Assembly (NCBI GenBank): GCA_900321945.1
Contig: ONXY01000524.1
Span: 1 to 6,700, forward strand
DNA: 6,700 bases
Direction: 5' to 3'
DNA from: an uncultured Eubacteriales bacterium
GTDB lineage: Bacteria > Bacillota_A > Clostridia > Christensenellales > Aristaeellaceae
Below the pieces are notes generated by a model. It was given only the letters and a program-made list of their open reading frames with translations, was not told the origin of the DNA and ran no database searches. A program made the translations under genes and the position numbers. Below, piece after piece: positions 5,285-6,700 of the stretch; within the stretch, counting starts at the first letter, position 1, and every line of letters begins with the position of its first letter.

Positions 5285-6292
5285 GTGATCATACCGTTTT
5301 TTCTGTTTCTTGCCGCGGCGTCGGCGTTTGTCGTCTCCGCCGCCCGCGCGGAAGGCGGGATCGACTATCTCGCGCTGGTCAACAGGCTCCGCCCTCTGCC
5401 GGAAGGCTGGGAGAGCGCCCTTGAAACCGTGACCGTCGTCAATCCGCTGGGAGAGAGGGTGGAAGTCGAGAAAAAGACCTTCGAAGCGTATACGCGGCTC
5501 AGGGCCGATCTGGAAAAGAAAGAAGGGATCTTTCCCGTGCTGGATTCCGGACGCCGCACCGTCGCCGCGCAGCGGGAGATCATGGACCGTTTCACGGAGA
5601 AGTACGGCGCGGACTACGCGGCGAAGACCGTCGCTCCTCCGGGTTTCTCGGAACATCACACGGGTCTTGCTCTGGACGTCTGCTTCAGGGTAAGAAACGT
5701 CGACGGCTCTTTCTCCGAGGCGTACAGCAACGAGGACATGACCCGGCCGGAATACGAACGGGTCTGGGCCAGGATTCACGCCAGGCTGGCGGATTACGGC
5801 TTTATCCTGCGGTATCCGAAGGGAAAGGAGCATATCACCGGCTACGGCTACGAGCCCTGGCATATCCGCTATGTCGGCAGCGCGGAAACGGCGAGGGAGA
5901 TCATGGCGCGGCCCGGCATGACGCTGGAGGTCTGGCTCGGAGCCGCCGCCGATACGGATCCGGCCGTCGATTACGGAACCTCCGCGCTGTATACCCGGGA
6001 AGAGCTGGAAGCGGCTGTGGTGCAGATCAAATGCAGGTTTGCCGCCTTTTCCGGCTGCAGGCTCATTTCCCTGCGCTATGCCGGGGATCCCGGAGAAGCC
6101 GGAGAAGCCCCGAAGCTGACAAGCGCACCGGGCGGGAAGGAAGAGCCGGTTCAGACCGTGACGTTCCTCAGCCGCTTCCGTTCCCCGGTTCATCCGGACG
6201 CGGGTTCTCCCCGGGAACCCGGCAGGGAATATACGGACTGTGAATGGCGTCTGTCGCGTACCGCGGGGGGAGGCTGGCGGCTGCTGACCTGA
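5285..6292 (+). CDS. Exported VanY-type D-alanyl-D-alanine carboxypeptidase (peptidase M15B) with extra C-terminal region
   Basis: This 335-residue zinc peptidase is expected to remove the terminal D-Ala from peptidoglycan pentapeptide stems outside the membrane. The M15B core spans about residues 26-215. It has SEHHTGLALD (122-131), the S-x-H-x-x-G-x-x-x-D zinc motif with ligands His124 and Asp131, then GFILRYPKGKEHITGY (172-187) and EPWHIRYVG (190-198), which supplies catalytic Glu190 and third ligand His193. The N-terminus is hydrophobic from residue 2 (IIPFFLFLAAASAFVVSA) with a likely cleavage after ARA (20-22), but it has no positive charge before the hydrophobic stretch, which is unusual. 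Start is GTG at 5285, fixed by AAGGAGG (5269-5275) nine bases upstream and no other in-frame start nearby. Residues about 225-335 are an added region not part of M15B, ending in EYTDCEWRLSRTAGGGWRLLT; I do not recognise it firmly. No vanRS or other resistance genes are adjacent, so a housekeeping wall role is likelier than glycopeptide resistance. I could not find a clear promoter. Confidence 0.92.
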   Translation: MIIPFFLFLAAASAFVVSAARAEGGIDYLALVNRLRPLPEGWESALETVTVVNPLGERVEVEKKTFEAYTRLRADLEKKEGIFPVLDSGRRTVAAQREIMDRFTEKYGADYAAKTVAPPGFSEHHTGLALDVCFRVRNVDGSFSEAYSNEDMTRPEYERVWARIHARLADYGFILRYPKGKEHITGYGYEPWHIRYVGSAETAREIMARPGMTLEVWLGAAADTDPAVDYGTSALYTREELEAAVVQIKCRFAAFSGCRLISLRYAGDPGEAGEAPKLTSAPGGKEEPVQTVTFLSRFRSPVHPDAGSPREPGREYTDCEWRLSRTAGGGWRLLT

Positions 6293-6357
6293 GAACGCGC
6301 TTTTCCGCCGCCCGTCCCCCGCCGTCCGGCAGTCCCCTCTTCTTCCCGCCGCGCTGC

Positions 6358-6388
6358 AAAAAAAAAACGGACGCCGGAACGGCGTCCG
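6358..6388 (-). terminator. Strong intrinsic terminator of glycyl-tRNA synthetase
   Basis: On the minus strand a 9-bp GC-rich stem (arms 6388-6380 and 6376-6368, CGGACGCCG with its exact complement) encloses a 3-base loop. It is followed immediately by ten T (6367-6358), and starts 20 bases after the glyQS stop codon. On the plus strand the hairpin is not followed by T, so it would not be an efficient terminator for the convergent carboxypeptidase gene. Confidence 0.95.
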
Positions 6389-6408
6389 CGGGAAAACGGG
6401 GAAACGGA

Positions 6409-6700
6409 TCAGAAGCGCATGCGCTCCTCGATCCAGGCGCGTACCTCTTTCAGCGGAACGCGGACCTGCTCCATGGTATCCCGGTCGCGGATGGTGACGG
6501 ACTGCGTCTCCTCCGTCTCGAAGTCCACGCAGATGCTGAAGGGCGTTCCGATCTCATCCTGCCGGCGGTAGCGCTTGCCGATGGAACCGGTTTCGTCGTA
6601 CTCGACGGGGAAGTATCTGCAGAGATCGGCATGGATTTCGGAAGCGAGCGCGCCGAGCTTGTTCTTCTGCAGAGGCAGCACCGCGGCCTTGTAGGGGGCC
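6409..6700 (-). CDS. glyQS: Glycine--tRNA ligase, C-terminal part (5' end beyond the window)
   Basis: Charges tRNA-Gly with glycine in the cytoplasm. Only the last 96 residues are present, which form the C-terminal anticodon-binding domain of the single-chain, homodimeric (alpha2) type found in many Gram-positive bacteria, archaea and eukaryotes. Recognisable stretches are APYKAAVLPLQKNK, YFPVEYDETGSIGKRYRRQD followed directly by EIGTPF, then VDFETEE and TIRDRDTMEQVRVPL, all characteristic of this class II synthetase. The protein ends in RMRF, the frame is intact to the window edge, and a strong terminator follows the stop codon. The alternative alpha2beta2 type (separate glyQ and glyS) has a different C-terminus and does not fit. 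Confidence 0.95.
   Translation of the reverse strand, partial: APYKAAVLPLQKNKLGALASEIHADLCRYFPVEYDETGSIGKRYRRQDEIGTPFSICVDFETEETQSVTIRDRDTMEQVRVPLKEVRAWIEERMRF

Noticed and set aside
5213..6193. A 326-codon open frame on the minus strand opposite the carboxypeptidase gene
   Set aside because: It is antisense to an intact M15B peptidase with all zinc ligands, and its translation is Arg/Gly/Pro-rich without a recognisable fold.
5285..6292. Glycopeptide resistance locus suggested by the VanY-type enzyme
   Set aside because: There is no ligase, dehydrogenase, VanX or VanRS gene in the window. Stand-alone M15B carboxypeptidases are common in susceptible Gram-positive bacteria.
6301..6350. A C-rich stretch (G-rich on the minus strand) that could be a G-quadruplex
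   Set aside because: The G-runs are separated by one loop of about 13 bases and the stretch lies downstream of the glyQS terminator. Composition alone explains it.

Overview
The window is an ordinary chromosomal stretch from a GC-rich Gram-positive-type bacterium. An anaerobic gut or rumen Clostridia member is my best guess. The grounds are a short FtsY without a long acidic N-terminal region, a single-chain (alpha2-type) glycyl-tRNA synthetase, strong Shine-Dalgarno sites at nearly every gene, and an exported enzyme that is very rich in cysteine. The genus cannot be read from the sequence.

Layout from left to right: secD (minus, 3' end cut by the window edge) and ftsY (minus) are two protein-export genes separated by an intrinsic terminator, with a near-consensus promoter directly behind it. 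ftsY is divergent from a small GNAT acetyltransferase gene (plus). That gene is followed on the same strand by an exported glycoside hydrolase family 3 enzyme (plus), which has its own TTGACA promoter overlapping the stop codon of the acetyltransferase gene. The hydrolase converges on a second acetyltransferase gene, of the phosphinothricin-acetyltransferase-like type (minus). That gene is divergent from an exported VanY-type D,D-carboxypeptidase with an extra C-terminal region (plus). The carboxypeptidase converges on the 3' end of glycyl-tRNA synthetase (minus, cut by the right edge), which ends at a strong intrinsic terminator.

Functionally, FtsY (receptor for the signal recognition particle) and SecD (Sec translocon accessory subunit) act in successive steps of membrane targeting and export. 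The hydrolase and the carboxypeptidase both carry export signals and so would be clients of that pathway, one acting on beta-glucans or oligosaccharides and the other on peptidoglycan stem peptides. The two acetyltransferases have unknown substrates. No mobile element, CRISPR array, tRNA, rRNA or defence system is visible, and I do not see a new multi-gene system.

The more notable signals are regulatory. An 18-of-19 match covering an extended -10 promoter and the bases after it lies ahead of both acetyltransferase genes. A perfect 10-bp inverted repeat sits across the -35 box of the hydrolase. Two junctions are compact, with a hairpin or terminator overlapping or abutting the next promoter. 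No gene-free stretch exceeds 300 bases.
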